Assembly: GCA_023055425.1 (NCBI GenBank)
Contig: JALGPY010000003.1
Coordinates: forward strand, 74,499,491-74,563,490
Direction of reading: 5' to 3'
Length of the DNA stretch: 64,000 bases
Origin: Linanthus parryae
Lineage: Eukaryota; Streptophyta; Magnoliopsida; Ericales; Polemoniaceae
Below, one piece after another: positions 45,901 through 54,358 of this stretch (its first letter is position 1; every line of letters begins with the position of its first letter). Below the pieces are notes generated by a model that was not told where the DNA came from, searched no databases, and was given only the letters and a program-made list of their open reading frames with translations. A program made the position numbers and the translations under genes.

Positions 45901-46638
45901 CATTACCGTATAGTTGAATACCCCCACGGGAGTGATGAATGCAGTTTTCCTTGCATCTTCGGGATCCATCTTGATTTGATTGTACCCGCTGAAGCCGTCC
46001 ATGAAACTGAACATGCGATGGCCTGCTGTTGAATCAATGAGTAAATCGATGTTAGGCAGCGGGAAATCGTCCTTAGGACAGAAGCGATTAAGATCTCGGA
46101 AGTCCACGCAGATGCGGAGCTGTCCGTTCTTCTTCACCACTGGCACGATGTTGGCCAACCATGTGGGATGGTGATTGGGCTCTATGAACTTGGCATCTAG
46201 GAGTTTGACAATCTCCTGTTTGATCTTCACGTTGAGCTCCGGCCTAAAGCTTCTGGTGCTTTGCTTGACCGGTTTAGACCCTGGGATGATGTCTAAACGG
46301 TGCATGGTGATGCTCGTGTCCAGACCCGGCATCTCGTCGTATTCCCATGCGAACACGTCCTTGTATTCAGTTAGGAGCTGCAGCAATCCTTGTTCCTCTT
46401 CGCTTGTGAGGTCCGCACTCAGGAAGACTGGTCTTTTCTTTTCCTCGTTCGGGCTGAGGAACACTTCCTTAAGCTCTTGCTTTTGTGGTCTTGGCCTGTC
46501 TTCCATGCATTCGGGGGCTTCTTTAAGTTTCTCCTCTGGAGTGCCCTGTGTTGGCTCTTCTGTGAGCGCAACCTGCTCGATTTGATTGATTTGCCCAGGG
46601 ACATCCCCATGCCCGTGTGAGGACGTCCCCGCGCACCT
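42901..46638 (-). CDS. pol: RT, RNase H, second RNase H, duplicated zinc module, integrase
   Basis: From the first ATG (46506) it has 1,201 residues. The open frame extends 44 codons further up to the gag-protease TGA, in the same frame, so expression by UGA read-through or re-initiation is likely. RT blocks: CVDFRDLNRF, MPFGLKNAG, YVDD (232-235). RNase H follows at about 374-500. A second, archaeal-type RNase H at about 524-645 has the acidic set HFDGSS, NNEAEYEAL, MGDSKL and RADNRHADAL. Two related zinc-binding modules follow at about 681-777 (degenerate) and 795-896 (HQAEH ... CQEC). The integrase core has D924 (ALDFIGP), D985 (LSDNGT) and E1021 (GQAEAT), with the classic spacing of 35. 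The C-terminus ends MRWIKKYYP. No break is seen. Confidence 0.95.
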   Translation of the reverse strand, partial: RCAGTSSHGHGDVPGQINQIEQVALTEEPTQGTPEEKLKEAPECMEDRPRPQKQELKEVFLSPNEEKKRPVFLSADLTSEEEQGLLQLLTEYKDVFAWEYDEMPGLDTSITMHRLDIIPGSKPVKQSTRSFRPELNVKIKQEIVKLLDAKFIEPNHHPTWLANIVPVVKKNGQLRICVDFRDLNRFCPKDDFPLPNIDLLIDSTAGHRMFSFMDGFSGYNQIKMDPEDARKTAFITPVGVFNYTVMPFGLKNAGATYQRAMMALFHDMMHKEVEFYVDDLVVKSRHEADHLADLRKVFNRCRSFQLKMNPMKCAFGVTSGKFLGCVVHRQGIEPDPAKVSAITSMTPPQDQSTLKTFLGKLSYLRRFIPAIAEITCCFSTLLRKDAAYNWAPDHEAAFEKLKEILTSPKIMIAPQLGSPLLLYLTSTRRSIGALLAQVYEGQERPIYYISRIVQPAESRYTDIERHCLALFFVIEKLRHYFASHKVVVVTKSDPIRYLLTHTTPGGRLAKWYMTISQYDITCVKPRAIKSQAVADLLAQFPDNSHEPVIEEELEGPEIYAIDVPYWTLHFDGSSTRKGGGIGIVLTKPDGEVIQMSAKLNFAVTNNEAEYEALIAGLRAAKALEVSNLTVMGDSKLIVKQASGEYGLKEINLLPYRTLVQKLMQQFCDVKYEHKPRADNRHADALATLGSKVSIDKCPARISIEVRTSSALTEDACDDEHMDDADWRKAILQAIAKGTSSEGWALTKGYCIHDNTLYYKGPGGILMRCVSEQEGQQLLEKIHQHACGESEVSIYRKAQRYGIHWPSMSTAAALIQGKCESCALIKDSLLVALIDDDTDWRKPLFEFLTKGTIPESRKEADKLKRKASRYVVQENLLWRKGHEGNLLRCLDDREAQEVMDLSHQAEHQGGAKLCRQLLSIGYFWPTMEVDCRTKVRRCQECQFKGNLVHAPAVDLHALGTPWPFHTWALDFIGPIRPTSHGNHFILTATELFTKWVEAIPLKTANALAVVNFIQENIVCRFGIPNTILSDNGTPFVNRQVATKLAEYNIRQICSTPYYPKGNGQAEATNKTLLRILSKMVADDHKKWADSLNIALWAYRTSPRTPTGASPFLLCYGAEAVVPAEVRVNSARLAFHALYENQRDHDLVLLEEKREQAKRTNKRYQERIARAYNKTVQRRDFAVGDLVLRASDHCMREATHPKFAANWEGPFEVTEVFDSGYCSIRRLHGTTSTPSSVNMRWIKKYYP

Positions 46639-46641
46639 TCA
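46639..46641 (-). other. In-frame UGA between protease and pol
   Basis: The context is CGC ATA TGA AGG TGC. The same stop in the same context separates protease from pol at 962-964 and 32749-32751. In all three copies the frame stays open on both sides. Confidence 0.9.
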
Positions 46642-49251
46642 TATGCGATAGCATTTCTTCCCGTTGGCGTAGAAGCTCTCTATCTCCTTGCCCTCGGGGT
46701 CGTGCTTTGCGATCCTCTTCAGAGTGTAGACACTCTTGCGATGATATGCGATGCGCGGCGCCTCTTCGTGGGTAGGCGGCTTTTCTTCGGTGTCTCCCCT
46801 TGTCACCATCACGCCTGCAGGTGACTGGTCCTTGATGTCCTCCCAGAGAGGTAAAGGAGTAGGGTTGAATGGTCCGGGTGTTTGCTCGTCCGCCATCTCG
46901 GTGAACCAGACCGCCTCGCTGAGATGCGCTTCGTCCAAGTTGAACGGGTTAGTTGAGGCCGGTATCTCGACAATCCTGTCGTTCCAGATAGCTTTCATCA
47001 CTTGGTGAGCCGTTGAAGGGATTGCGTCAAAGCGATGAATCCAGGCCCGACCTATGATCATGTGGTATGTGGTGTTCGCGTCTATGACATAGAACTTCGC
47101 CGAGCACTTGATTCTGCCGATCTGAACGCCCAGGCGGATCCACCCGATCGTCATTCTGGAATCGCTTCCGAATCCCACCAGCGGGGATGGACGCTTGACT
47201 ACCTTGTGCTCGGGGATCCCTGCTAGCTTCAGCGTGTGGAGTGGAACAACATTGACCGCTGCTCCTCCATCGACGAATGCTCGCTTGAATTCGACGCCGT
47301 TGATGATGGCGGTCACGTACAGGGGCCTCTGGTGGCTCGCATCTGTCTTTTTGTCGCTGGCAGAAAAGGTCATAATCTTTTCTGTGGAACGGGACGCCCT
47401 GACGACTTTCCCGTTGGAGACCACGAGGTCCTCCTCGTAGTCCTCTGCTACCCTTAAGATTGCTTTTGTCATGTCCGCTCGACATTTTTCGGAGAAGTTC
47501 ATCTCGTTGAAGAATCTGTCGAAGCCGTGCGACCCTTTCATGCGGTCGGCACGCTCATCTTCCGTGTCCATGCTGTAGTCTTCATCTTCATGGACTTCAG
47601 CAACGATGGGCAGACCATCCTCTGCGACTTCTTCCAAGTCAACTATCGAGATCATGGCGACCTCTTTGCCTTTTGAGCCCGAATCTGTATGGGCAGGCAG
47701 CGGGTTGTTGCGCACATCCTTCCGATGGTCGCTGACGATGAGTTCGCCGCTCTTCATCTTCTGATCGAGTGCGAATCTGAGCTTCTTGCACTCGGCTGTG
47801 GGGTGCATGACCTTGCCGTGGTATTCGCACCACTTAGGGTCCCTCGTCATCTCCTTGGAGGGTGCTTTCTCGAGCGGTGGGAGGACGCCGTCCTTACGCC
47901 ACTGTCTGCAGAGATCGCTTGCCTCCTCCACCGAGCAGGGCAGGGGCGGTGCGTCGAAGTTTGTGACTTTTGCTTGCTTCTGGGGCGAAACTGCATTGAC
48001 CTCAGCTTCGCGTCCTCGCTTGTAGCCGAATCTGCCGATCTTGTAGGTGGTGCCGCTCGCAGGTCGTTCTGGAGCGCTCTTCTTTCTCTGTCTCTCGACG
48101 ATGGGCTCGATGTTCATCGTGCACTCGATGAGCTTTGAAAACGTGGGTGTTTGCAAATTGATTAGCATGCTCTTGTACTCATCTCGCATGCACTGCAGGC
48201 ATATCTCTACGAGCCGACTCTCGAGCATTGGGTCCTTGCATTCTAAGGATTTCGCTCTGAATTTCTTGATGAAAGTGATTCCATCTTCCTCGCGTTTCTG
48301 ATACATCCGCGAGAGGTGGATCATCGTCACCTTCTCTTCCATCTGGAAGAACTTGGTGTAGAACTTCTGGACCATGTCGTCCCAAGTCTTCACAGATCCG
48401 GGCTCCAACGTCCGGTACCATTTGTATGCTACATTCCCAAGAGTCTTTGGGAACTCTCGCATCAGCAGTTTGGGATCAGCTCCGTATGGACCCATGACAT
48501 CGATGAAACGCATGACATGCTCATGAGCGTTTCCATTGACGTCTTCGAACTTGTCCCATTTGGGAGCCTTGTACCCTGCCGGGTTAGGCATGAGATAAAT
48601 TTCTCGTGGGATGGGTGGATCGTTGTCTAGCTTCGGGATGATGGTATCCGCGAGCGATTGATGAGCTAGGATGGAGTCCACGCGCTTCTGCAAGGATGTC
48701 ATGCATTCTGGGAGGCTTCCCTCGGTAGCTGCCGGAGGGGCTGCCGTAGGCGGTGGTGATACATATGTCGCCGGAGGATTGAGAGTGTATTGGCTACCCG
48801 CGTTTCCCCATATGGTCGCCGGTGGAGGCAGAGTGTACTGCAAAGTTGGGTTAGACGCCAAAGCCGTGGGCTGAGAGGCGTGAGCGGCAGGGGGTAGCAT
48901 TTGCGCTGTTGATCCTTGGATCGAAGGCAGCTGCGCGGCTGACGGTGGAGTTTGCAGATGAGGGTTGGGAGGCGTGGCCGATACTCCCAATCCTGGAGCA
49001 GTAGGGGTTCCTCCTCCCTGAGGGGTGGCGGTACCCGGTGGAGGATTTGGCGCAAGGGTGCCCAGAACGGCCAAGATCCGCTCCAACTGCGCAGATTGAG
49101 ACTTGAGAGCTTTTGCCTGACTTTGGACAGTGGCGTCCAAAGACTCCAAAGTTGGGGCCTCGCCGGGAGTCGTCGGAGTACGGCGGACTTCGTCTCCCGA
49201 GGGAGTTTCGGTGGAAGGCGACCGGTTGCTGACATCATCCTCCTGAGACAT
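46639..49251 (-). CDS. gag-protease polyprotein (870 aa)
   Basis: It starts MSQEDDVSNR at 49251, with the primer site about 20 bases upstream. Residues 40-60 form a coiled coil. Residues 65-185 are Pro/Ala/Thr-rich. Residues 218-390 are the capsid-like region (GYKAPKWDKFEDV, MREFPKTLGNVAYKWY, FYTKFFQMEEKVTMIHLSR). Residues 475-489 hold a C-H-H-C knuckle-like stretch (CEYHGKVMHPTAEC) that should bind RNA. The protease motif FVDGGAAVNVV has its Asp at 661; DGG in place of DSG/DTG is common in the Tat lineage. It ends KKCYRI, then TGA (46639-46641), and pol continues in frame. The products would form particles in the cytoplasm. Confidence 0.95.
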   Translation of the reverse strand: MSQEDDVSNRSPSTETPSGDEVRRTPTTPGEAPTLESLDATVQSQAKALKSQSAQLERILAVLGTLAPNPPPGTATPQGGGTPTAPGLGVSATPPNPHLQTPPSAAQLPSIQGSTAQMLPPAAHASQPTALASNPTLQYTLPPPATIWGNAGSQYTLNPPATYVSPPPTAAPPAATEGSLPECMTSLQKRVDSILAHQSLADTIIPKLDNDPPIPREIYLMPNPAGYKAPKWDKFEDVNGNAHEHVMRFIDVMGPYGADPKLLMREFPKTLGNVAYKWYRTLEPGSVKTWDDMVQKFYTKFFQMEEKVTMIHLSRMYQKREEDGITFIKKFRAKSLECKDPMLESRLVEICLQCMRDEYKSMLINLQTPTFSKLIECTMNIEPIVERQRKKSAPERPASGTTYKIGRFGYKRGREAEVNAVSPQKQAKVTNFDAPPLPCSVEEASDLCRQWRKDGVLPPLEKAPSKEMTRDPKWCEYHGKVMHPTAECKKLRFALDQKMKSGELIVSDHRKDVRNNPLPAHTDSGSKGKEVAMISIVDLEEVAEDGLPIVAEVHEDEDYSMDTEDERADRMKGSHGFDRFFNEMNFSEKCRADMTKAILRVAEDYEEDLVVSNGKVVRASRSTEKIMTFSASDKKTDASHQRPLYVTAIINGVEFKRAFVDGGAAVNVVPLHTLKLAGIPEHKVVKRPSPLVGFGSDSRMTIGWIRLGVQIGRIKCSAKFYVIDANTTYHMIIGRAWIHRFDAIPSTAHQVMKAIWNDRIVEIPASTNPFNLDEAHLSEAVWFTEMADEQTPGPFNPTPLPLWEDIKDQSPAGVMVTRGDTEEKPPTHEEAPRIAYHRKSVYTLKRIAKHDPEGKEIESFYANGKKCYRI

Positions 49252-49271
49252 GGTTGCTTTTGCTGGTAAGT

Positions 49272-49289
49272 TTCACGTCGGGTTCACCA
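49272..49289 (-). other. Primer binding site of the inner element
   Basis: Minus strand TGGTGAACCCGACGTGAA lies three bases from the 5' LTR. It is the same site as in the left and outer elements. Confidence 0.8.
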
Positions 49290-49292
49290 AAA

Positions 49293-49937
49293 TGTGCACA
49301 AGAGATTCCGGCAGGGAGACCTCCGTGTACACCGTACGTAGTGGATCAGGGATCGCACAGGAAGAATAGGGGTGTGTGTAGGGAGAGAGTAAGTCAGTAG
49401 CAATGTCTGAGAGAGAGACAGAGGTTTGGCAGAGCTTCCGCGTATGGCAGTGTGTCCTCCTTTGTATGGAAAGGTTAACGATGTATATATACTGGAGAAC
49501 GTGACCGTTGTAGTGTGGTTAATGCGCCCATTAATGGCGGCTTAATTAGCTTAACCATAACGGCACGTTCGTCCGAGTATATAGGAACCGTTAGAGCACG
49601 TGGTGCGCGAGTACCGGAACCGTTACGAGGTTGACCGGGTTTGACCGGATTGACCGGGTTTGACCGGATTGACCGGGTCTAGGGAGCTCGTGCCATAGAT
49701 CTCTCAAAACAGTTACTAAAGGTCGCGCGCGGGCTTGGCTCGCACGCGACAGGGCTTACTCTAGCCTCCAGACCACAAAGTCCCTACAAGTCCCGTGCAG
49801 TGGTATGCGAGGGCTCTGTCTCGCAGCCCCCACATGGATCAGCTCGGCTGGTGATCCTGTGTGTGTGGAGCACAATATGGTGTGCTGGATGGTTGCCACG
49901 TGGCCTAGATCTGCCATGTCATAAAGCAGTATCTACA
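49293..49937 (-). repeat. 5' LTR of the inner Tat element
   Basis: This is the promoter LTR for gag-pol. For minus-strand transcription TATA-like boxes lie at about 49577-49585 and 49481-49492. The five TTGACC cores at 49631-49674 are about 50 bp upstream of the first. Confidence 0.95.
49631..49674 (+). promoter_or_regulatory. Array of five W-box-like TTGACC cores
   Basis: Cores at 49631, 49641, 49650, 49660 and 49669 are spaced 9-10 bp, made by duplication of a 19-bp unit. TTGACC/T is the binding core of WRKY factors. The older LTRs at 3611, 21057 and 51097 have only three. Confidence 0.6.
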
Positions 49938-49942
49938 CTTGG
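49938..49942. other. Target-site duplication, right (inner Tat)
   Basis: CTTGG, identical to 34242-34246. Confidence 0.95.
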
Positions 49943-51056
49943 AAAACGTAGGTGTTTGCAGGTTGATAAGCATACCTTTGTATTCGTCTCGCATGCATTG
50001 CAGGCATATCTCCACGAGTCTGCTTTCGAGTATTACATCTTTTCACTCCAAGGACTTGGCCCTGAACTTCTTGATGAATGTTATTCCATCCTCATCGCGC
50101 TTCTGGTACATCCGCGAGAGATGAATCATTGTCACCTTTTCTTCCATCTGGAAGAACTTAGTGTAGAACTTCTGGACCATGTCGTCCCAAGTCTTCACGG
50201 ATCCGGCTTCCAACGTCCTGTACCACTTGTAGGCCACGTTCCCCAAGGATTTCGGGAACTCGCGCATCAGCAGCTTAAAATCAGCCCCATATGGACCCAT
50301 TACATCAATGAAGCGCATGACATGCTCGTGGGCGTTCTCATTGACATCTTCGAACTTGTCCCATTTAGGAGCCTTGTACCCAGCAGGGTTAGGCATGAGG
50401 TAGATCTCTCGTGGAATGGGCGGATCGTTGTCAAGTTTTGGGATGATGGTGTCCGCGAACGATTGGTGGGCCAGAATGGTATCTATGCGCCGTTGCAACG
50501 ACGTCATACACTCCGGAGCACTTCCCTCGGCAGCGGGAGGAGGGGTTGCTGCAGGCGGAGGCGACACATACACCGCAAGAGGGCTAGGAACATATTGTGA
50601 ATTCACGTTACCCCACATTGCCGTTGGAGGAGGCAAGGGATACTGCGAGGCCGGATTAGGTACCAAAGTTGGAGGTTGAGGAGTATGAATAGTAAGAGGC
50701 AACATTTGAGCCGTTGATCCCTGAATTGAGGGTAGCTGCGTAGTTACCGGTGGAGTTTGCAGGTTAGGATTGGGCGGTGTGGTTGACACTCCCAATCCTT
50801 GAGTGGTGGAGGCTCCCCCTCCCTGAGAGACAGTGGTGGCTGGTGTGGGGTTTGGAACGAGAGTCCCCAGGACGGCCATTATCCGTTCTAGCTGCGCAGA
50901 TTGAGCTTTGAGAGCCTTCGCCTGACTCTGGATGGTGGCGTCCAAGGCTTCTAGTGTCGGAGCTTCACCGACGGCTGTACGAGTACGGCAGGCCTCCTCT
51001 CCCGAGGTGGTTTCCGTGGAAGGCGATCTGTTACTGACATCATCCTCATGAGACAT
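49943..51056 (-). pseudogene. Outer Tat gag, N-terminal part, displaced
   Basis: It starts MSHEDDVSNR at 51056 and covers the coiled coil, the Pro-rich linker and the first half of the capsid region. A TGA at 50043-50045 replaces the Cys of SLECKD. The frame would continue to 34241 if the inner element were absent (AFENVGV is split at the insertion site). It is a dead fragment of the outer element. Confidence 0.9.
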
Positions 51057-51074
51057 GGTTGCTTGCAATGGTAA

Positions 51075-51093
51075 GTTCACGTCGGGTTCACCA
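51075..51093 (-). other. Primer binding site of the outer element
   Basis: Minus strand TGGTGAACCCGACGTGAAC lies three bases from the LTR at 51097. Confidence 0.8.
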
Positions 51094-51096
51094 AAA

Positions 51097-51725
51097 TGTG
51101 TACAAGAGAATCCGGCAGGGAGAACTCTGTGTACACCAAAGGCAGAGAATAGAAAATGGCACAGGAAATGTTGGGTTGTGTGTAGGGAGAGAGTAAGGCA
51201 GTAGTACTGAGAGAGAGAGAGAGACAGGATTCTGGCAGAGCTTTCGCGTGTCTCGGTTCGTTCTTCCCTGTATGGAAGGGTTAACGGTCCTATATATAAC
51301 GGAGAATGTGACGTTGTAGTGTGGTTAATGCGCCCATCAATGGCGGCTTAATTAGCTTAACCACAACGGCACGTTCGTCCGCGTATATAGGGACCGTTAC
51401 AGCACGTTATACGCGTATACCGGAACTGTTATGGGGTTGACTGGGTTTGACCAGATTGACCGGGTTTATGGAGCTCGTGCCATAAATCTCTCAAAAGCAG
51501 TTACTAAGGGTCGCGCGCGAGCTTGGCTCGCATGCGACAGGACTTACTCTAGCCTCCAGACCACTAAGTCCCTACAAGTCCCGTGCAGTGGTATGCGAGG
51601 GCCCTGTCTCGCAGCCCCCACGTGGATCAGCGCGGCTGGTGATCCAGTGTGTGTGGAGCAAAATATGGTGTGCTGGATGATCGCCACGTGGCTAAGATCA
51701 TCTTGTCCAGAAAGCACTATCTACA
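51097..51725 (-). repeat. 5' LTR of the outer Tat element
   Basis: It runs TGTGTACAAG ... CTATCTACA and is 629 bp. It carries TTGACT, TTGACC and TTGACC cores near 51436-51460. It is followed by the target duplication GCAAC (51726-51730). Confidence 0.92.
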
Positions 51726-51730
51726 GCAAC

Positions 51731-53173
51731 TAATAAATGTTTTCTAAGAAAATCAAATAAAATGTTTTAAGTAAATTGTTGTAGTAAATCTTTTTATGAA
51801 AAATAAGATGATAAAATATTTGTATATAGCTGTTTTAACTTGTCAATTATCACCTTTGTTTTACTTAAATAAATAGTAAAGCTTTTTATCAATCAATTTT
51901 AAAACAAATATTGTTATATTAAGAAATAGTCTTTAACTATTACTTGTTACTTCGATAAATATTTTCTCAATTATTTAATATTGAATTTGTGTCTAAAAAT
52001 ACTTCTCTATATTAATAAGAATATAATTGGAGTCGGGATTCATTGGGGTTATTGGGATGGACTTAGTTCCGACCTAGATGATCTCAAAGCATCTGTTTAT
52101 TTAAAAGTAAACGTTGTGACTACACATTTGTAAATTGTAGGCGACAGATTCGTAGACATAGGCTTTGTCGACTTTTCTACGTACTAGCTGATGAGTCGAC
52201 TTCATGTGAGTTATATGCTTAGCCTTGTGTGCCTAGCTTCTTTCGTGTCGAAATGTGATTTTATAACTTCTCTGAAAATGTGTTTTGTGATTCATGCTTT
52301 ACTTGTGTTTGGTTACGTTTGAAATGATTGATTTGAAAACTCTCACGCGGTAATTGTTAATAAGTTAATAACCTAAAGTGAAAGATTCGCTTGTCGAGAA
52401 CCAATTATGTTACTTAAATCAGGTTTCGATCCCTTGAGCTCAAGTCCCTAAAATGCGGGACTTCGTGTGTCCCTAAGGTTTAGATCCCTTGGGTTTTCAT
52501 CCCTAAAATGCGGGACTTCGAGTGCCCCGACTCTTTTCCTTATTGGCTAGGGTCCAACATCTAGATACCACTCCTTTGATTGACGCTCTTAGGAAGGTGT
52601 TGCAATACGTAAGGTTTAGTATGTCTGAAAAGGTCACTGGTCTACCCTGGTTACAAGGAGAAATAATATATGGACATCTCTGCTCATGTGTTTTGGAAAC
52701 GTACAACGGACTGGAACTTCGATAATGAACTTTTTACTGGAACATTCATAATTGATTATTTCAGTTGCGAACTCTGAAATTGTTTTTACTCATACTCTGT
52801 CACTTTTATTATAATTAACTCTTGTCCCAGCAACCTTTCTCAGCATGTCTATTTTTACATGCTAAGGTGTATCTCACTCATTATTTATTGATGACTTTCA
52901 AAACTGCGGTTCTTTTTTGATTCCCACCGCAGGTCTAGGAACTCGAACTGTGAAATAGAAGGGATGCGACACTCACATAGTCAGATAACATCACAAGTTG
53001 TCTATCTAATAATGATAGATAAGTATTGTGTCATAGTAATAAGCGTATATATGAGACTCAGGTCTTATGTAGTTGTTTTAAAATGTAAATAAGAGTTGTG
53101 AAATATATTGCTTTTAATCTCCGCCGCTTTCATAAAGCATCGCCCTCCCAAGCAAGATAAGGGGGTTGTTGCA
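51731..53173 (+). repeat. Right part of the chromovirus-like solo LTR
   Basis: It continues the AT-rich LTR sequence broken at 21056. It holds a short imperfect repeat (52425-52540) with CCCTAAAATGCGGGACTTCG twice, and ends AGGGGGTTGTTGCA. No gene is seen. Confidence 0.55.
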
Positions 53174-54358
53174 GTCGCAATATGCTTTGGAGAGTCTAGG
53201 ACGACTGTATTAATACTCTCCATATCTTGTAAGACAATTAAGTATTGTATTGGATAGAAAAAATAGGGAATCTTACTAAGTATTTAACCTAAAATCACCC
53301 CATTTTTAGGCGTAACTTTGTGTTGTGCAAGTCCCTCTTTGGTTGCCTCTCCTCCTCCCACTGTGGTGTTCTTTGGTTGAACAGAGGGGAATAGAGAGTG
53401 AAGATCAATGGCGATCAGTGATGGATTCTTCACAACCACCAAAGGTGAATTCGAAGTTGTTGGTGATTAGAGTTCAAGCCGGGCATGACGGGGTGTCAAG
53501 TGTCGTCCTTAATCAATACTTCAGAGATAGTGTATTTTGTGTATTACCCTTGATTAAGGACAAAAATGTCCCTAAACTTAGTAAATTCCATCAAGCATAT
53601 GGAACAGACAGTAACCACGGTACTAAATTGCAACAAAATAGAAAATTTGTGTCCCATCACAAATTGAACCAATAAGAACCAAATTTACAAAAATGTCCAA
53701 TTTTTTGGGGGAATTACTGGCACAATTTTGGATAATTTGACAGGAAAGGATATTTGTAGCATCAACAAAATGCTAATTACATAATTAGGGAGGGCTAGTC
53801 GAGCTTTTAAAACACTTTGACAAAAAAAAAAAAGAGCTTTTAAAACACGACGACATTCACCCATTGGGCTGGGCCATAAACGATGAAAAGTATGGATATG
53901 GATATGAAGTTACTGGGCAACCCCGAAGAGCACGAGAATTTTCTCCGAAAATATCTATCACATGACATGATTAAAGAGCATCTCTATCTTGTTGGAGTTA
54001 TCAATCTCATTTCTTCACGTTTGTCCACAAAAAATCTCACTTCTTCACGGTTTCCACCTGTCCCTGCAGAGTAGAAGATATTATTCCTCGCGAACACTCC
54101 CGAACCTTGATAGGACACTCATCTTTTCAGATATTTTCTGCATTCAGTTTGTACAGTGGGTCCCCCATTTCGCCAAAACCGCCTCATTCCAAAAACACAT
54201 CCTCCCTCGTATCAACATCATCATCTATATATTTATGCCGACCATCGATAGCTTTACCTATTCATTCGTTTTAGTCCAAAAGAGAATCACCACTTGCTCT
54301 CTCCCGTGATTGTTGAATTCGAGGAATTGAAACTGTTAATTCGATTCTGTTGACGGAG
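53174..54358. other. Intergenic; upstream region of the DnaJ gene
   Basis: There is no convincing ORF. A repeated GAGCTTTTAAAACAC (53801 and 53834) flanks an A-rich run. A TATA-like CTATATATTTAT at 54225-54236 lies about 120 bp before the DnaJ start codon and is a good promoter candidate. Confidence 0.5.

Larger units (their letters stand above)
34247..49937 (-). mobile_element. Inner Tat-lineage retrotransposon, apparently intact, 15.7 kb
   Basis: LTRs are 34247-34891 and 49293-49937 (645 bp each, identical as far as I can read); the target duplication is CTTGG. Minus strand: primer site 49272-49289, gag-protease 46639-49251, pol 42901-46638, polypurine tract 34892-34907. Plus strand: a six-exon PMD gene (35584-39868) and a possible small ORF (40330-40677). 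Tandem repeats occupy 41260-42670. The second, archaeal-type RNase H in pol and the antisense gene identify the Tat lineage. All frames are open except the conserved UGA between protease and pol, so this copy may still be able to move. Confidence 0.95.
21057..51725 (-). mobile_element. Outer Tat-lineage retrotransposon, decayed, interrupted by the inner one
   Basis: LTRs are 21057-21687 and 51097-51725; the target duplication is GCAAC. Without the inner insertion the element is close to 15.0 kb. Minus strand: gag-protease and pol (51056 down to 29015, interrupted at 34246/49943). Plus strand: a decayed six-exon PMD gene (22457-26757). Between the gene ends are tandem repeats (about 28190-28808). 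The LTRs differ at roughly a dozen positions by eye, and both gene sets carry several stops and frameshifts. It is therefore clearly older than the inner copy, whose LTRs look identical. Confidence 0.92.
19612..53173 (+). mobile_element. Chromovirus-like solo LTR, split by the Tat nest
   Basis: The left part is 19612-21056 and the right part 51731-53173, about 2.9 kb when the insertion (21057-51725 plus one target copy) is ignored. It starts TGTGATACCCTGTATTTC and ends AGGGGGTTGTTGCA, both typical of chromovirus LTRs. It is flanked by GTCGG and GTCGC (4 of 5 matching). Within the left part are a TATA-like CTCTATAAATC (about 19988) and a CT-rich leader, the expected LTR promoter. Internal blocks match the LTR at 8986-11636. 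No internal element sequence adjoins either end, so it is best read as a solo LTR left by recombination between LTRs. Confidence 0.6.

Noticed and set aside
46500..46700. An Ogre-type intron that removes the UGA between protease and pol
   Set aside because: I looked for a GT-AG pair that would skip the stop and keep the frame. The obvious donor (AAG/GTGCGC) lies after the UGA, and no convincing pair was found by eye. Left open as a test only.
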